Positions 35,880-47,180 of a DNA stretch of 64,000 bases are shown piece after piece. Each line of letters opens with the position of its first letter. The stretch's first letter is position 1. The stretch comes from Terebella lapidaria (Eukaryota > Annelida > Polychaeta > Terebellida > Terebellidae). Under the pieces are notes generated by a model. That model had not been told where the DNA came from. It did not search any database and saw only the letters and a program-made list of their open reading frames with translations. Made by a program: the position numbers and the translations under genes. The DNA is taken from assembly GCA_949152475.1 (NCBI GenBank), contig OX424558.1, positions 32,188,651 through 32,252,650 on the forward strand. Reading direction: 5' to 3'.

Positions 35880-36620
35880 GTAGGCCCCTAATGCCTAAGT
35901 CACACTTGCATCGATGCCTACGCCAATGAGGAAACCATGCCCAAGAAGACTAATATTTGGACATTTCGGCTGGTCACCCACCGAGTGTCCGAGGGTCATC
36001 CGTCACCATCAAGCAACAATCGGACATCGCAATCACGTCGGTGGAGGCATCGGGAGAGGATAATGCAAAGTCATTTTGGGGGGGGGGGGGGCGACCGATG
36101 GAAAAATGACATCGGTAATGAATTGCTAGCACACCTGCCGGTGGCCGGCCAGAGTCCTTTCAGATGCTAACCAGGTGCCGAGCAGATCCACCAAATTCTT
36201 CGACCACCCAAATGGGTCGCTAACCAAAGGGTATACCTCGAGAGGCGGATGGATGTCCGGAAGTGCCTTTCAGATAATCGGCCGATTTGTACATATCAGA
36301 CGGTCACCGAGCAAGTATCAGGAGTGCATCATGTAGTCTCCGGTAGAGCATCGTTGATTGGTCAGTCTTCTTTAAATTCGTGGAAATGGAATGGACACTG
36401 CAAAGACGCGTGATGGTGGATATGATGGTCACCGGTGGTTTCATGACCACTCGTAAGATATGGGAAAGATGCCTGACAATCTATCACCGGCGGCAGGAAC
36501 ATCGGTAAATACCACGATGTCCCCACATCGGCCGGCGACCTGTGCAAATGTGACCCAGGCATTTTCAACAAGTCATGTGAGAATCTCCAAACCGCTGGCA
36601 AGTTACATCGGTGGGTAAAT
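35880..36620. other. GC-richer stretch with recurrent CATCGG/GGTCACC words
   Basis: CATCGG or its complement occurs many times at irregular spacing, along with GGTCACCG words and a run of about eleven Gs at 36079-36089. No frame codes for a recognisable protein. It may be a decayed GC-rich repeat or an old duplicated segment. Confidence 0.4.
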
Positions 36621-36639
36621 GTATTAGGTTATAATCATG

Positions 36640-36755
36640 AGGTGTGGCTTTTGCTCAATTTTTAACATGAGACTGGGCAATAATAGTTATCACAGTTAAA
36701 TACACAGTGGAGTTTTCAGCAATTTGATGACAATGGTAATAATATAACGGAGTCC
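36640..36755. repeat. Leading edge of a split Z copy
   Basis: This resembles 29390-29460 (TTAATTACACAATGGAGT... and GGCAATGGCGATAATATA), which precedes Z. The continuation is found only at about 38355, so the copy is interrupted by about 1.6 kb of inserted DNA. Confidence 0.55.
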
Positions 36756-38350
36756 TGACATGGGGCGAATACTTCACTTCTACATGAATACGAATATGAA
36801 TACCTATTTTTACAATGTATTCAAAGACGAATACGAATACTTATGGAAGTATTCATCAATACATAACTCATGCTGTGATAGATATTACGTCATTCACGTG
36901 CGAAAAAAATATTGATAATATTTATGGTAAAAACATTCATTGCAAAATGAAGTGTTGATTGCTCAGTTCTTATTTCAGAAGATCCCGAATATAGTTACAA
37001 AATATTCAACAAACATGAAACATCAATGGATAACATCACACAGTGGTGTGCACAAAACCGGTGTAAAGAAACTGGGCAAATTATTGCTTGATGTCAACTA
37101 TGTCTTAAATGTTTCATTTGGTCATTTTATCAAAACATGACATCCAGGGCAGAAATTAACTCAAGGGATCAACTCACAGATATCAGTCAGGAACTTGGGG
37201 ATCAAAGATGATATAATTGTACATGAAAGACCATGCAAGAAATAATATACCACAGTCAGCATCTTCCGCTCCAGATGACATCACACACACTCTGTCTTGT
37301 ATAGATTAACTGATCTAACAAGCCAGCGTGTATGGTTGATTAGTTTATTGTTGTTTGGGCAGTAGGGGGGGGGAGATCGCAAAATGTCGGTGTATGTGTT
37401 CGGAATTGAGCTGGCAGGTGTGAATTGGACTGTGAAAAGGGCCGCAAATGAGACTCTAATTAAAGCGGCATTTGCACTTAGTTACTAATATTTGTTCGAA
37501 TTGAAAAACCAGCTCAGTTGACAAAATTATATCAAAACAATTAACCATGATCACCAAAATCGCATACACATGGCTATTTATGCGCTATTTCACCCGCAAC
37601 AGAAGGCTGAAAGTGGTGTTCACATCACAATTGACAGGCGCGCAAGTTTCTGTTTATGTTTACATTGGAATCAGGTCTTTGAGAGAGGAATCAGTGACAC
37701 GTCACACATTCAACCACGGTGGCCATCCGTTCCGCATTGTTGGTGGTAAGAAATCGATTTTAGTATGGTTTGGGTCCGTGTCATTATAAACACACTGGAT
37801 GCGCCTACTTTCCAACATAGAATATTGGTGTACAACACCAGTTTCTCGGAATATTAATTTTTCATGACATTTCTGAAAATGCGCGGAATTCGTTTTTTTA
37901 ACCACCAACGACGCGAAACGAATGGGCACTGTATGTGAGACATCAACACTCACCAAGCTCATGAATATGCAATTATCAAGCATGGCCGCATGCTAGGTCA
38001 TCGAGTGAACTGAGGAAGTGACCGAGGAAACCCCTCGAAATTTTATCTCACAAGACCCGTTTGTGCTGTTCTATTGTCACTATTTTGCAACTGACATGTC
38101 TATCAGTTGATGGGACTCAAAATATGCATAGGCCCAAAAAAATATTCTGGGAAGTGGAAGGAAGTGAAAGAGCCGCTTTAATATATTAAACAGTATTCAT
38201 GAAAGTATTCCAGTTATGAATACTTTGACCTTGTATTCGAATACGAATACACCACGGATTCTATAGAAGTATTCGAATACGAACATGAATACTTGAGAAA
38301 AGGTATTCAAATATATTCGAATACGAATACCGAATATGAATACCCCAATG
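36756..38350. mobile_element. GAATAC-rich insertion, split by a MITE
   Basis: Both ends of this insertion are packed with GAATACGAATAC-type words (36766-36866 and 38186-38345). The outer ends are loosely inverted: CTGACATGGGGCGAATAC on the left against CAGACATTGGGGTATTC read from the right. That is compatible with a non-autonomous DNA transposon, but no clear target-site duplication was found. No transposase is present in the interior. The interior from 37464 to 38177 is a separate TTAA-flanked MITE. Confidence 0.5.
37464..38177. mobile_element. 714-bp TTAA-flanked MITE (piggyBac-like), inverted copy
   Basis: This begins AGCGGC after TTAA (37460-37463) and ends GCCGCT before TTAA (38178-38181). 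It is the reverse complement of 7169-7882, with the same length and about 93-95% identity by eye. The first six to ten bases are inverted terminal repeats. No transposase is encoded. The 80- and 93-codon frames inside are incidental. Confidence 0.85.
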
Positions 38351-38354
38351 TCTG

Positions 38355-39455
38355 TAAAGGACTTTAGAATGTGAATTGTTAGTGAGTTCGCCAGTGTCTT
38401 GAAGAAACACTTACATGGCTGTCAACCACATCTTTGTACAAATCAGTGTGTTTGTCGCATTACCCCCTCATGTGCCTGAAAACAATCATGCATTAAAACT
38501 GTACAAATGAAACTATTGATGGGTGGTACCATTGGTATTTCACGAAGGCACGAGTGCTACCTTAATACACTGTTAACTAGTTTGTTCGTTCAATTGTATT
38601 TCACCTGATTATTCGTAATTGGGTGACCGATTAATTTTGTTTCCATCATCTCTAAAATTTCGAGCTCAATAAGCAGGTTTCATTAAAGCATGTAATACTG
38701 AGGACGAAACGAGATATATTCTACACTTAGCACATATCATAGCAAGATGCTCAGCGTTAATAGACTTTCAGTCAAACGCCTGGGATAAAACCTGCATTTA
38801 GATGATATTATCCATCTTACTCGAGTAAGTCATGATATTGCTTGATATCTAGATGACCCTGGTGGTACCGATAAAAGATCTATGAGACATATAGCGGATA
38901 TGTTCGTTCAGGTACAACTGACAGGATGACGTGATGATTTATTTTTGATCTGTATAAGTTTTAATATAATTCTAATACATTTAAGATTGATTGCATATGG
39001 ACATCAAAAATATAATTCTATATGAAGATTAATTCGAATTCGAAAGGGGTTTTACATGCATTACTGATTGATGAAGGGAAACAAGATACTTGGGTTTTTC
39101 TATCTCTCTCTCCCTGCATATCTGATATTGATTTTAGAGATGATACTTATTCAAGTGCTCCCTAGCTTTGGTTTTTCGATTTGGTTGCAGAATTTACAGT
39201 ACACGAAACGTGAATTATTTCATTAGTTCAGCATTGTCGTTGGTATTTTTGTCTGCGAATACACGGCACATTTCCTGCGAGGATATTTTCCGGGATGAGT
39301 AATGTCCCTTGAACCCACGAACCCCGAGCTCTCGAAACCTGACGAATCATTCTGTACATCAATGGTGCAGCACTCAAGGGTTTGAGTGCTGCAGTACTGC
39401 CCGTTAAATTCCGTCATTGAGTTTAGTCGCTGCATGTTTTATTGATAAGAAAGTA
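38355..39455. repeat. Repeat Z, copy after the split
   Basis: The Z series resumes: TTCACCTGATTATTCGTAATTG, GAGCTCAATAAGCAG, CTCGAGTAAGTC, CGGATATGTTCGTT, GAGTAATGTCCCTTGAACCCACGAACC and TTTTATTGATAAGAAA. It is closest to the copies at 29440 and 30510. Module T follows directly. Confidence 0.75.
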
Positions 39456-39523
39456 GAATATTAATTATGTCGTATGCATCCATGAGAACTCATAAAGACA
39501 TCCAGCGAAGATGAAATACGCAT

Positions 39524-41275
39524 AATATTTTAGGTATGCAATCTTCTGTCGACAAAATGAAACAGTTATCAATGCTACCATAACACCCGGTTTGTCAAGT
39601 TTGACATACGTGATTATTAAATATATTGTGTTTAGGTGTGAATGACACAATCTATATCACCAACAATTTTTTATATTGCAAATACTTCATCGCATTGTCC
39701 CATGCACGATCTTTGAGACACGAGTATGCTATTTACATAATATTGTTAATTTTTAGAATTTTGCCTTATGTTCTATAGATGATTTACATACTTACAAGTA
39801 ATTCATTTGAAGATATATAGGATATCCGATTTTAATCATCATTAAATGCTATATTCGTGATACAACAAGCTTGGGAATATTATTAAGCCGAAAATATTAT
39901 ATGATGTTAATATATTGAAGAACACTAATGTATACATCAGTATCTATATGTTTTGTCCCTAACGTGAGTGTTTTGGGACATAATTCCAAACAAAGTCACC
40001 AACAGGCCCTTCGTTCTTCATTCGAAATAATATGCAATTATTATCTATGACGTGGAAATGATCAAGTATTATGACATATTTTACAGGGTGAATGAAGTTA
40101 AATGTTCAATATTTTAGGTATGCAATCTTCTGTCGACAAAATGAAACAGTTATCAATGCTATCATAACCCCCGGTTTGTCAAGTTTGACATACGTGATTA
40201 TTAAATATATTGTGTTTAGATGTGAATGACACAATCTATATCACCAACAATTTTTTATATTGCAAATACTTCATCGCATTGTCCCATGCACGATCTTTGA
40301 GACACGAGTATGCTATTTACATAATATTGTTAATTTTTAGAATTTTGTCTTATGTTCTATAGATGATTTACATACTTACAAGTAATTCATTTGAAGATAT
40401 ATAGTATACCCGATTTTAATCATCATTAAATGCTATATTCGTGATACAACAAGCTTGGGAATATTATTAAGCCGAAAATATTATATGATGTTAATATATT
40501 GAAGAACACTAATGTATACATCAGTATCTATATGTTTTGTCCCTAACGTGAGTGTTTTGGGACATAATTCCAAACAAAGTCACCAACAGGCCCTTCGTTC
40601 TTCATTCGAAATAATATGCAATTATTATATATGACGTGGAAATGATCAAGTATTATGACATATTTTACAGCGTGAATGAAGTTAAATGTTTAATATTTTA
40701 GGTATGCAATCTTCTGTCGACAAAATATAACAGTTATCAATGCTATCATAACCCCCAGTTTGTCAAGTTTGACATACGTGATTATTAAATATATTGTGTT
40801 TAGGTGTGAATGACATAATCTATATCACCAACAATTTTTTATATTGCAAATACTTCATCGCATTGTCCCATGCACGATCTTTGAGACACGAGTATGCTAT
40901 TTACATAATATTGTTAATTTTTAGAATTTTGCCTTATGTTCTATAGATGATTTACATACTTACAAGTAATTCATTTGAAGATATATAGGATATCCGATTT
41001 TAATCATCATTAAATGCTATATTCGTGATACAACAAGCTTGGGAATATTATTAAGCCGAAAATATTATATGATGTTAATATATTGAAGAACACTAATGTA
41101 TACATCAGTATCTATATGTTTTGTCCCTAACGTGAGTGTTTTGGGACATAATTCCAAACAAAGTCACCAACAGGCCCTCCGTTCTTCATTCGAAATAATA
41201 TGCAATTATTATCTATGACGTGGAAATGATCAAGTATTATGACATATTTTACAGGGTGAATGAAGTTGAATGTTC
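39524..41275. repeat. Module T: three tandem 584-bp units
   Basis: Units start at AATATTTTAGGTATGCAATC at 39524, 40108 and 40692, giving two exact periods of 584 bp; the third ends near 41275 at GAATGAAGTTGAATG. The units differ at only a few positions each. A single diverged T-like piece lies at 15235-15300, after another Z copy, so T is normally single and was amplified here. No coding capacity. Confidence 0.95.
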
Positions 41276-41860
41276 AGATTACAGAAATGAAAAAGACATT
41301 GAGACTGTTTTGTATACTTATTCTGATAATTCTCATACATTAAAGCATCATATGTTTAGCAATATTAGGATGAATAAAATAATATGTTTTAGGCTATGCA
41401 TGAGTCTTTTAAGAGATATTCACCAATTTATTGCGAGTTTGGTATGTACCAAATCATACTTAGGTTGTATGATAGATGTGGTTATTTTGATATCACTTGA
41501 AATTTAATGTGTGTATATAACAAACTCACTGCAGCACAAGCCTTATTTTTTCATATAGCAAATATATGAGACAACGTAGTTTTTGTTCTTACATGTTATC
41601 ACGCTCCTCGAGCAGACATCGATCAATGATATAAACACCTCATCCAATTTTAGGACGACATGCTTGCCCAATAAAAATCATATCATCCGAGAACACTAAA
41701 ACAATGACATAAAATAATAATAATACCTCCTTAAGTGTGTTACGTGGTCGATCAGCGAAGTCAACGTCAAGAAGTTCCTTATCGAGACACGTAACGCTGA
41801 GAGAGCAAATATTGTCTTAACGTATTATTAGTAGTATTACTTAACGTCTGAAATAACAAG
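41276..41860. repeat. Modules S and X, copy 3
   Basis: S at 41320-41390 (CATTAAAGCATC, GGATGAATAAAA) and X at 41560-41820 (ATCATCCGAGAACAC, GTCAAGAAGTTCC, CACGTAACGC) follow T in the same order as at 20380-20840. The 95-codon frame at 41220-41507 spans the T-S border and has no domain. Confidence 0.65.
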
Positions 41861-42780
41861 TTCGATAGCTTGTTGACTGCACTGGCACTGTAATGTGAAC
41901 AGACGCACGTGTGCCGAAATATAATGGATGGTTCTCCTGTATTTTGTAAATATGAAACTGACAAGAGCGGTACGCAGGAACTATATATGGGTTGCAAAAT
42001 AGATAATGGGGCTTCAGGTACTGCATGGGTACTCGTCAATCCACAAATTCACACAAATATTTATTAAACAATATATTGATCTATATCATGTATATAAAGC
42101 AAAAACTGAAGAAACCTTTCTAGTGTTATGGATCAGCTGATGATTCACAAATATCATGCTTGATTAATACTTTTGGGTTATCTGCTTATAAGTATCATGG
42201 GAGAAAAACTATCATGGCTTCATTCAAAATGCCCCATCAAAATATGAATGGGAAATGGGAGCTATGTATCTTTGTTGCGGCATACTGTAATTACATTTAT
42301 TTTCGCGTGCACTTATTTTCGCGAATTGCCCCATACGGACATTTTCGCGAATGTGACCCCGAAAAAAACTTCGTATATAAATCCGTGATCAAGACGTCAT
42401 TTTTGCCCACCGATAAATCCCTCACATCCACACCTGTAACGGTCGGCCGTATGTCAAAATAATATACTCATTATGATTATTACCTACTGTCACGACGAAG
42501 CCGGTTCTGCCACTGATTGATTGCAATCCTTGATGATGAATAGGGGGTGAATGTATCAACAAACCCAATGTTTGTGTTTGTCGGCACTGTCCAAAAGCAA
42601 TGAACCGTGATCATGTATTTTTGGGGGAGATGCGCTAGTTGAATTAGTCACAGTCAAATGACTGCATATCGTTTCTTTGATTGGTGTTCGAACTTCGATT
42701 TTAATCCACTTCCCATGTTTTCAGCATAACGGTGTGCGTCACAGTTTCGGAGTATTCAATAAATTCGTCCATTTCTCAAA
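41861..42780. other. Non-coding stretch with ATTTTCGCG words
   Basis: Three ATTTTCGCG words lie close together (about 42299, 42316 and 42341). This motif is frequent in some marine-invertebrate repeats. The 100-codon frame at 42160-42462 covers it and is therefore doubtful. Nothing else is recognised. Confidence 0.45.
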
Positions 42781-42789
42781 AGAATTGGA

Positions 42790-43300
42790 GTTTTCTTTGT
42801 ACCTTTGTGTCATTTGATCTGTCTGATAATGTAATTTTGTTGAGTGGAGAAATGCATCAGAAGAAGCTTGGTGTGAAAAAGCTAAGAAGGCGAAAATGTC
42901 AAATTTAAATATTTTGAACCCAGATAAGGTGTACTTGACACCATTTCTGACGTTGGAAAATAATGTTCATCATTGAGATTGCATTTTGCCACATGGTGCA
43001 CCTAAGTTAGACCTTGGCTTTTCTTTGTTTTGATAAGTATCGTGCAGTTTAAAAATTGACAAGTCCGTGTGTGTGTCTGATTGATATCATAACTCATAAC
43101 TTGGATCTTGGGGGATTCAACAAAGTGTGAGATTCCAGAAACAAATTGACCAATCACACACTCAAGGTTGCAAATACGCATTGGGTAGTTTTAGGTGATC
43201 TGTCAAAATCAGGCTTGTATCTTGCATGACTAAACATCATAAGTCATAGAATCACACTCTCGGGTATACAAGATCGTTTTTATATGTATCCGTTTTATAT
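42790..43300. repeat. Module Y, diverged copy
   Basis: CCGTGTGTGTGTCTGATTGATATCATAA, ATCTTGGGGGATTCA, CAGAAACAAATTGA, CAAGGTTGCAAATA and CATGACTAAACATCA follow in the same order as in Y at 21350-21560, with more substitutions than between blocks A and B. Confidence 0.7.
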
Positions 43301-43990
43301 GTATATATGGAAATGTAATTAATTTATAAACGAAACTGGAATCACATGGTTTATGTCTCCACTAGGTTTTCTTTTTATATTGGCCTATTCTATTCAGTCT
43401 ATTTACGCCAAATCTATGATTTATGTACGTACACTGGAATCAGGACACATATGCAGCAAGACTTGTTTTTCTTTCTTACAGTTCTTCAAACTTGGACATT
43501 GAGATTTGATAATGGACCTTATTCTGATCGCTCGGATTGCTCTGTATACGTGATTCTATGTTTATTTACTTAGACTGGTATAATCACTTTTTGGTTTTCT
43601 GGTTAAAATTATCAATAGCAGTTCTCAGAGTAGCTGTACAGTGCAAAAGTTCCAAAGCGCACACGTATTTGTCTAAATTTGACACTGAAATTCGGATTTT
43701 AAAAATAGTTTGCATGGAACGGTTCCCATGCAGTGATGCAAAAGTAGATATCACTTGAAACTCTTTTGTGTATGGTATATTTTAGTGACGAAATCCAAAA
43801 TATTCAGTTTGATTATTTTGTGTTGAAACTTAATGTCTTTGTTTATGTTAGCGCAGATGTCAACAATCCGTTCACATCGTGCGCTATTACGGTATGTTCA
43901 AACTCTACTGCAGGGTCAGGCAGACGTGATTTGGGGATGTTACAGTGCTATGTTATCTAATATATGCTAGCCAATTGATTCATATCGAAT
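43301..43990. other. Non-coding stretch with three consecutive small frames
   Basis: Three plus-strand frames of 64-75 codons follow one another (43346-43960), but they have no domain or splice-site logic that I can support. Confidence 0.4.
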
Positions 43991-43996
43991 TAAAAA

Positions 43997-46168
43997 AATT
44001 AGCCCGAGGGCTAAGACAGGTTACCGGACAAAATATGTTTTATATTTTAGATATAAGGCATTTTGTCCTGTAACAGTGAAAATAAGGTCACTGGTTGAAT
44101 GCAACGTCATGAGAATATCCAGCAAACATGTATATCATTCCCAATATGTCTATTGTTTGCTAAGCTGTAAGTTCAATAACAAGTAAAACAAAATAGCAAT
44201 TTTGTTCTATGACCTTGAAAACAAGGTCGAAGGTCGAATTAATGGTCATCAAAATATTTGGCATACGTAATTCCCTATAGGTGCTCAACTGATTCCTAAG
44301 CTGTAAAGTCGATAATAAGTGAGATATTAGCCATTTTGTCCTGTGACCTTGAAAATAAGGTCAAATGCAAGGTCATGACAATAATCTGCATATATCATTT
44401 CCTATATGTTCATGATTGATTCCTAAACTGTAAAGTCGATAAGAAGCGAGATATTAGCCATTTTGTCCTGTGACCTTGAAAATGAGGTCAAAGGTCAAAT
44501 TCAAGGTCATCAGAACGTTCGGCATATATCATTTCCTATATGTCCACAATTGATTCCTAAGCTGTAAAGTCAATAATAAGCGAGATATTAGCCATTTTGT
44601 TCTCTGACCTTGGAACTGAGGTCAGAGGTCAAATTCAAGGTCACGAGAATATTCAGCATATATCATTTCCTATATGTCCACAATTGATTCCTAGTCTCTA
44701 ATCTCAATACCAAGTGAGATATTATGCTTAATGTGTCCCATTATAAAGCATAGGAGAAATTAACATGAGAAAGTCCAATTTGGGCCCAAAATGGCCCACT
44801 TCGAGCGATTCAAGGGCAACGAAATATATACATGTCACAGGGGTACATATGGGGAGTGTTGTGCATCAGTAAGAAAAAAAAGTTTCTGAACAGATTTTGA
44901 GAGAACAACTGTCAAAGTCCAAAATTGGCCATTTTTCGATGAAAACGGCCGCCATTTTGTAATAAATGCGAAAATCAAAAAACTAAAAAAAGCCTCGCTC
45001 TCGAAATATTTTCAGGCATTTTTGTGCAAAATTTCAGAAAAATCTGATCCTAAACTTTAAAGATAAAGTTGTTTACGGACGGACGGAATGACAACGCTGT
45101 GGCAATAGGTTATCGGACCATATAGTTATCGGCACCTATGGTCCGATAACCTATTGGCATGGCGTTGTGTCCGGCGTCCATCCGTCTGTCCGTCGTCCGT
45201 CCACATTTTTATCTTTAAAGTTTACAGTCGAATGTTTCTGAAATTTTGCACAAAAATAGCTAAAAATATTTTCAGGTAAGATTTTTTTTCTTTTTTTGAT
45301 TTTCGCATTTTCCTCGACATGGCGGCCATTTTCGTTGAAAAATGCCCAATTTTGGACTTTGACGGCCATTTTCTCGAAAACTGTTCAGACAGTTTTGAGA
45401 TTCTTGTTTCAAAAGATTCCCCTTATGGACCTCTGTGATGTGTATAAGTTTGGTTGCCCTTGAATCGCCAGTCTGCGTGTGCCGGCCATTTTTTATTTTT
45501 GATGAGTCGGCGAAAAAAAAAATTTTCACCCCAAATCGCACTTCTATCGATTTTGGAACATTTCCAGGGGGGAAAAAATTTCACCCTTTGAAAAAAATTT
45601 TGGAAAATTTTTTCCTTTATAATGAGAGCTGCCAGAACTGTACTCATAGAACGCCTGAAGATAGAGCTTAGAAATTGACACTTTCAAATGGGAAGTCATA
45701 TATGGCGACTTGTGTGGTGACCTTGGATGACCTTAAAAGGTCAAAACAGCCATTTCTGTGTCAAAAAATGCCCAGATTTGCCTCTATAGATGGAATGCTT
45801 GCAGATAAAGCTTATGTTTGCATTATCAACATATAGGAAGACATATATGGCACAACTAATGATGACCTTGAACTTGACCTCAGATGACCTTGAGTGCAAA
45901 ATGTCTGACTCGGAATGTGCATATTGGCCTGAGCGGCCTATACACTTGCACCCAGACGTATCTTTGTATTATGAACATATAAAAAAACCAAATACCGTAC
46001 CCGTACATGTAATGGTGACATTGAAGTTCACACAGATGACCTCGATTGGTAAATCTCATGGTCATAATATTCACACTGATAACCTTGATTGATAAATCTC
46101 AAGGTCTGTTACATTCCGTTATCCGAACCAAAATTGTCCGGTAACCTATCTTAGCCTTTGGGTTAATT
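43997..46168. mobile_element. 2.2-kb foldback element, two head-to-head arms
   Basis: The outer ends are inverted repeats of about 38 bp containing GGCTAAGACAGGTTACCGGAC on the left and its complement (TCCGGTAACCTATCTTAGCC) on the right. A second dyad lies at the centre (45102-45157), with AATAGGTTATCGGACCAT and its complement separated by about 16 bp. Flanking the centre, the two sides are imperfect inverted copies over several hundred bases (GACGGACGGA, TCTTTAAAG, AAATATTTTCAGG, GCGGCCATTTT-type words). The structure is two inverted copies of a roughly 1.1-kb element, each with similar ends. No transposase is seen. Many TGACCT/AGGTCA words occur in both arms. Confidence 0.8.
44200..44700. 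repeat. 127-134-bp tandem repeats with AGGTCA motifs
   Basis: Four units can be phased on GATTCCTAAGCTGTAAAGTC-type words at 44291, 44418, 44552 and 44686. Each carries TGACCTTGAAAATAAGGTCA-like dyads and TCAAGGTCA, the extended half-site of NR5A/ERR nuclear receptors. Positions 44485-44497 read AGGTCAAAGGTCA, a perfect DR1 element of RXR/HNF4-type receptors. Binding is not shown by sequence alone. Confidence 0.8.
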
Positions 46169-46184
46169 TATTCAATATGCCAAT

Positions 46185-46345
46185 AGATGGCGTGGGTTCG
46201 TTTACCGCTGATATATCCCTTCCTCCATGTAATTGACCAGCCTTGGGGTTATTGGTGATTACCGTGACCCTAATGGATGGTCTATTCGTGATTCATATCC
46301 TCAAGATATATAAATGCACCGGTGGGATTCCCCTCAGCCGATAGA
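46185..46345. repeat. 160-bp direct repeat, left member
   Basis: GGGTTCGTTTACCGCTG, CCTCCATGTAATTGACCAG and TGGGGTTATTGG recur in order at 48100-48260. The pair flanks about 1.75 kb. The left member has a TATATAAATGCACC word (46307-46320). LTRs are possible, but no retroelement coding is found between them. Confidence 0.65.
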
Positions 46346-46460
46346 GTGCCTCCAAGTCATATCTTTTATTATTAGTATGCTTCACTCGTTTAATATATAT
46401 GGGAAATAGCATACCCATAACCGGTCTGATTGTGCACTGGAGTCAACAATAGCTTATTTA

Positions 46461-47180
46461 AAGTGATAGTAGCAAGGTACCATTATATGATTTTATTCCT
46501 GTTCACATAAAGGCATTGTGGACATTTGGTGATGAAAAAGGTGTTCGCGTTAATTGGTAACTAATAACAGCGACATATAATGGAATATTTTGACCCAGTA
46601 TTGCAATCGCCTTCTCCAGCTGATGAAAGAAATAGCTTCAGCAATTTCCGTAATCGTGACGTCAGTTGAGGCAGAATGTGCTTTGATGGCTGGCCAAAAA
46701 CGTAAAATACGTAGTTTGTTGGCCAGCTCGAAGCAGGGATAATCACCTCAAAATGCATGCTATTCAACAAATAACACGCAAAAACCAGCAAATACTGGAC
46801 ATCTTGCAGTTCAACAAACCTCCGTTCTGGCTGAATAAATAGTGCTGATTCTAAATATCAAGACAAGAAATGCCGTATTTTTGCCATCTCACCCCTTCAC
46901 TTGAATTGTCAAACATAGACCAGGGGAATGAATATGCGACATGCAGTTTATCTTGCTGGCTACATGTACTTTCAGGCCTGCATCAACTGACGTCACAAAC
47001 CACGTGACCCACACTAAAATCAGGGTCAAAATCTTCGGCAATTTACGGAGGGAGTGCCTATTTGGTTCAATATCTCTAAACCCACTGATTGTAGATGTAA
47101 AATTCGTTCCAATTTATGGAAAACTATTCATAATAGACTAAATGAAAAGCACTTTCATCGGCATGCTACTAGGTCTTTAA
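46461..47180. repeat. 0.7-kb repeat, copy 3
   Basis: About 95% identical by eye to 2567-3260 and 58178-58902, outside the large duplication. It has the 31-bp segment that the left copy lacks. It starts where the SINE ends in the other copies and carries no SINE. Confidence 0.85.

Noticed and set aside
39524..41275. CRISPR-like or short-period satellite array
   Set aside because: The units are 584 bp long with no spacers, and the genome is clearly animal.
43346..43960. Three consecutive plus-strand frames as exons of one gene
   Set aside because: No domain, no supportable splice sites and no homologous copy to test conservation.
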